A DNA stretch of 64,000 nt from Ilex aquifolium (Eukaryota > Streptophyta > Magnoliopsida > Aquifoliales > Aquifoliaceae): assembly GCA_951799425.1 (NCBI GenBank), contig OX637394.1, positions 2,615,501 through 2,679,500 on the forward strand. Direction: 5' to 3'. Positions 61,601 through 64,000 of this stretch are shown piece after piece. A model generated the notes under the pieces. That model searched no databases. It had not been told where the DNA came from and saw only the letters and a list, made by a program, of their open reading frames with translations. The position numbers were made by a program, and so were the translations under genes. How positions within the stretch are numbered: the first letter of the stretch is position 1; every line of letters starts with the position of its first letter.

Positions 61601-64000
61601 GACCACTGAACCGGACCGGTTCGACTTGCTGGATCACTGAACCGGACCGGTTTGACTTCCTGAACCTCTGAACCCGAGTCAAAATTGTCTGAACCGGACT
61701 GAACCACTGCCTAAAGCTAAACCGAGACCAAATCGGGATTGATCCGGTCTAGAGTGGATCGTGGGCTGGACCCGAAGTGGGTTGGATCAGATCTGGGTTG
61801 ACCCGAAGTGGGTTGGATCAGATCTGGGTTGACCCGAAATGGGTCGGGTTTGGACTTTGTCTTCTTCGTTGGTTAGGGTTCCAGAGAACCCTCTTCTGCG
61901 ACTGCGCCTCACCACCAACGACGAATGACAAACCACCACAACAAACACGCCACCACCACGACGAACACCAAACGACGGCGAGAAGGCCACCACAACTAGC
62001 GACACACCACCACGGTAACACGATAGCTTCGACGACACCACCACAACCACGACAGTGCCACCACCACCACAATGGAGATCACCACCACACGCGACAACAC
62101 CACACCAACAGACCAACAACACCACTGTAATGAACGACAACACCACACCAACAGACCACCACCGGCAACAGTATTCCGACAAATACAGTACCACGAACAA
62201 AAAATTAATTTATTCAAAATATATATTTATGATCGTAATGCTCTGATATCATGTTAAGTTTAGATGATTAACACAATATTAGAGAGAAACAGAGAGAGGT
62301 TAAAACTTAACATAACTCTCATACATCACTTGTATTTATAGTTAACTCACACTAATAAGAATTACACATACACCCTCTTACTATAGACAATTTACACATA
62401 CTACTCTAATACTCTTAACAATAATAACATAAAAGAATAATTACAAAAAAGAAAAAAAAATAATGAAGGGTATTAAATGAAATTAATGGTACTTATGTAT
62501 ACTTAAAAATTAAAAGTTATAATGTAGTGGGGTATTAAATGTAATTTTTCATACTTATAACAAAAAAAAAAATACAAAAGTCAGAAGACTCGAGTCAGCC
62601 GTGAGTCTCGTGACTCTCTGTCACCCACGAACAAAGAAAGAGCCAGAGAGAAGAGAGAAAGGCGATGGCGATGGCGATGGCGATGCGATGCCGGTGTTGG
62701 GGAGAGAGAGAAGAATAAGAAGAACATACCTGGTAGCTCGTGGCTCGTAGGTCGTAGGTCTTAGGTCGCAGCGATGAAGACCTAAGTCACAAGCCCTAGA
62801 TCTGTGGAGAGGGAGGCTAGATTTGCTCAAATCTGGACTCAAAGAGGTAAGCTATTGAACTCTTCTCCTTCAATTTCTATTGTATAGCCTATAACTGTGT
62901 CTTTCTCTCTCTCTCTGATTTCATCTGGGTGTGCCTTTCTCTCTCTCTTCTCTTTGTTTTATTATTTTTTTTTGCTTGGAAGATCTAGACCTGTGTACAT
63001 GTGATTTCTGAAAAAATCTAAGATTTTTGTGTACATATAATCTCTGTTTTTTCCCCTTTTTTTTTGGCTTGAAGGACTTTGGCCTGGAGTTTCGTCGAAT
63101 CTATACACTGTTTCGACTGAAACAGTCCGACACAATGACATTTCGACCGAAACGTTGGAATTTTGAGATTCAAGTCATGTTTCGTATCGGTGTGTTGAAA
63201 ATTCAAAACGTTTCGGACGAATTGACATGACATTTCGATCCTTGCTTACAAGACAGTCTCAATGATGGATTCACTGATAACGAGTCAAATAGTTTCAACC
63301 ATCAGTCAAATCCTGACATGGATTTGACATTATGTGAACCGTATTAATGGCAAAGCCAGACAAAGAAACAAGACCTAATGCTCTCATTTTCATAATATCT
63401 TCATCTCTTTGTTTAATATTCCCCAGGACCAATACTCTAATCAAAATTTAAGGAGTTGCACAATAAGTCACATGAGCAACCCAAAATCATGGAATATTCT
63501 AAGTTGTTATCCAAATTGTAGTGAACAACCGGAAATTTTCACATTCTCATTTCTTTCTTTGATAAGAAAAAGTAGAAATATAAACTATAAAAGCATACAA
63601 TGAAAGCAATTACGTTCTAAAGAACAAAACATCTGTTATAATTCTTCCTCAAAAAGTCCATTGCACAAAACAAAGCCAGATTTTAAATTCCTAGGCCGAG
63701 AAAACCAACAAGATACAGTCATCAAAAGTCATTATGACCAATTTCCGTCCATCTTTTACTTTTTCTTTTTCTTTTTTGGTAAAACACGTCAATTTTTTTA
63801 ACTTACTACCAACAAAGCCTAACAAAAAAAAAAAACGATACAACCACAAGCTTACAAAGAGCACATGAGTGGAAAACAAGCTCCTTCAGTAATTGAGGAA
63901 TAACAAACCTTGTTTGCTTCCAGTGACTAAGCAAAGAAGGTTATGGTGTGGATCATAGTGAGTGCTTGATCTAGCTTGAGCGCTGTTCATCCACAAATTC
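50608..64000 (-). CDS. JMJ31: JmjC-domain Fe(II)/2-oxoglutarate oxygenase, JMJ31-like (5' end off window)
   Basis: Coding exons in transcript order: >64000-63909, 56446-56374, 56222-56106, 54185-54066, 53918-53900, 53292-53220, 52990-52662, 51778-51663, 51580-51487, 50673-50608. All join in frame and end after GINFDGAKSLV. The first exon carries NLWMNSAQARSSTHYDPHHN, where HYD is the HxD iron-binding pair. KQVVLWPPSASSFLYPMPIY spans the next junction. HAGDALFIPEGW then continues as FHQVDSDNLTIAVNYWWRSE, whose FHQV His is the third iron ligand. The helical C-terminal region (LTDKEM, HELEPLALQSLHELISLVHD, TLEALILHLLSPVGAEILTR) is kept. Plant JmjC proteins of this small class resemble protein or tRNA hydroxylases rather than large histone demethylases; the substrate is unknown to me. 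The JMJ31 (At5g19840) name is from memory. One exon is only 19 nt. Confidence 0.88.
53584..53649. repeat. 33 bp tandem duplication in a JmjC intron
   Basis: AACTGCAAAGGCTATC followed by GATAAAACTCCAA occurs twice in a row with a single G/A difference near the middle. The repeat lies between the 19 nt exon and the exon at 53292. Confidence 0.8.
55051..55269. mobile_element. 219 bp MITE with perfect 8 bp target duplication (hAT-like)
   Basis: The left end CAAGGCTTAAAATTTCGTTT and the reverse complement of the right end, CAAGGAACTAATTTCGTTTC, match well. Direct repeats TGCATAAG flank it (55043-55050 and 55270-55277). An 8 bp duplication with CAAGG ends supports a hAT-type origin. It lies in the JmjC intron between the exons at 56106 and 54185. 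Confidence 0.85.
55573..55617. repeat. Poly-C then poly-A homopolymer tract
   Basis: A run of more than 20 C is directly followed by about 18 A within the JmjC intron. Such junctions are prone to slippage and assembly error. Confidence 0.85.
57911..58079 (-). repeat. 3' LTR of the copia element
   Basis: 169 bp, starts TGTTAAG on the plus strand; paired with 62252-62420. Confidence 0.92.
58087..61386 (-). pseudogene. copia pol: protease, integrase, reverse transcriptase, RNase H with two in-frame stops
   Basis: The region reads in a single frame on the minus strand from 61386 to 58087 but is cut by TGA codons at 60630-60628 and 59589-59587. The first segment has the protease motif WIIDSGTSDHMTG and the pre-integrase HCRLGHPSLQNLKR. 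The second has the integrase core (FVDDYSRVTW, ILRSDNAREY, SPQNGVAERK). The third has the reverse transcriptase motif YVDDIVITG and the RNase H block SDADWADSPSDRRSITGY. Because no frameshift is present, decay is recent. The stops leave the element unable to make a full polyprotein without readthrough. Confidence 0.92.
61430..61690. repeat. Tandem repeat in the copia 5' internal region
   Basis: About seven to eight imperfect units of roughly 30-35 bp built on CCACTGAACCGGGCTGGAAA and ctgaaccggaccggtt. It replaces the position where gag would be expected. Confidence 0.75.
61740..62180. repeat. Low-complexity leader of the copia element
   Basis: Two copies of a block reading gttggatcagatctgggttg with accccgaa/acccgaagtg words lie at about 61780-61835. 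They are followed by an ACCACCA/CGACACCAC-rich tract (61915-62165). Long frames here encode only biased residues. Confidence 0.65.
62252..62420 (-). repeat. 5' LTR of the copia element
   Basis: 169 bp, partner of 57911-58079; on the minus strand it is followed directly by the primer-binding site. Confidence 0.92.

Larger units (their letters stand above)
57911..62420 (-). mobile_element. Complete Ty1-copia LTR retrotransposon lacking gag
   Basis: Two 169 bp LTRs (57911-58079 and 62252-62420) begin TGTTAAG and end CTTAA(T/C)A, with about four differences by eye. The 5 bp target duplication ATAAT is intact (57906-57910 and 62421-62425). On the minus strand a primer-binding site, TGATATCAGAGCAT (62251-62238), resembles the initiator-Met tRNA site, and a purine tract TTGAGGGGGAG precedes the left LTR. 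Protease, integrase, reverse transcriptase and RNase H follow in copia order. No gag domain or CCHC zinc knuckle is visible between the primer site and the protease; tandem repeats occupy that place. Confidence 0.93.
57358..63244. mobile_element. hAT-type element interrupted by a copia retrotransposon
   Basis: The left end CATGGATCGAAATATCGTTT and the reverse complement of the right end, CAAGGATCGAAATGTCATGT, form inverted termini. The 8-mer CTTACAAG flanks both sides (57350-57357 and 63245-63252). Without the retrotransposon and its duplicated 5 bp the element is about 1.37 kb. Both edges are rich in tttcg/cgaaa words, as in the smaller relative at 55051. No hAT transposase was recognised; the interior at 62580-62850 has GC-richer sequence without a domain. 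Confidence 0.8.

Noticed and set aside
61787-62200. 137-codon Val/Gly-rich frame in the copia leader
   Set aside because: Product of the CCACCA/CGACACC tract, not a gag protein.

Overview
This 64 kb window is nuclear DNA from a flowering plant, almost certainly a eudicot. The genes have many AT-rich GT-AG introns and encode plant-specific families (PEAPOD/TIFY, ETO1-like BTB-TPR, class A heat stress factor, INDETERMINATE-domain zinc finger). The spacers are full of typical plant transposon families. The species cannot be named from the sequence alone. Exon borders were read by eye from splice signals, reading phase and family conservation; no alignment or transcript was available.

Layout, left to right. 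(1) 399-881, minus: first two coding exons of a LIFEGUARD/BAX-inhibitor-1-like membrane protein; the gene continues off the left edge. (2) 1.2-11.6 kb: gene-poor spacer with a hAT-like relic holding a nested Harbinger-type MITE, a second MITE with TAA target duplications, and other old repeats. (3) 11956-15851, plus: a PEAPOD (TIFY4-type) repressor gene with nine coding exons. (4) 17.8-24.3 kb: Helitron cluster with recurring 3' hairpin-CTAG ends, a head-to-head palindrome and CCACCG-rich cargo. (5) 26370-31697, plus: complete ETO1-like (EOL) gene in five coding exons. (6) 32573-33562: 990 bp fold-back element with a perfect 9 bp duplication, lying about 100 bp before the heat-shock elements of (7) 34273-36713, plus: a class A heat stress transcription factor (A6/A7 type). 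(8) 41134-41302: solo copia LTR. (9) 42532-45923, plus: an IDD zinc finger transcription factor. (10) 50608 to beyond 64000, minus: a JmjC-domain oxygenase gene resembling Arabidopsis JMJ31. Its 7.5 kb intron holds a hAT-type element with an 8 bp duplication, which in turn holds a complete gag-less Ty1-copia retrotransposon with a 5 bp duplication.

The genes are independent plant loci, not an operon or pathway; several are regulators (leaf growth/jasmonate-type repression, ethylene synthesis control, heat response, GRAS-linked transcription). I found no unknown gene system. The most interesting content is the nested transposon stratigraphy with intact target duplications, the Helitron cluster, two genes whose main start codon is overlapped by an upstream ORF, and alternative splice options in the PEAPOD gene.
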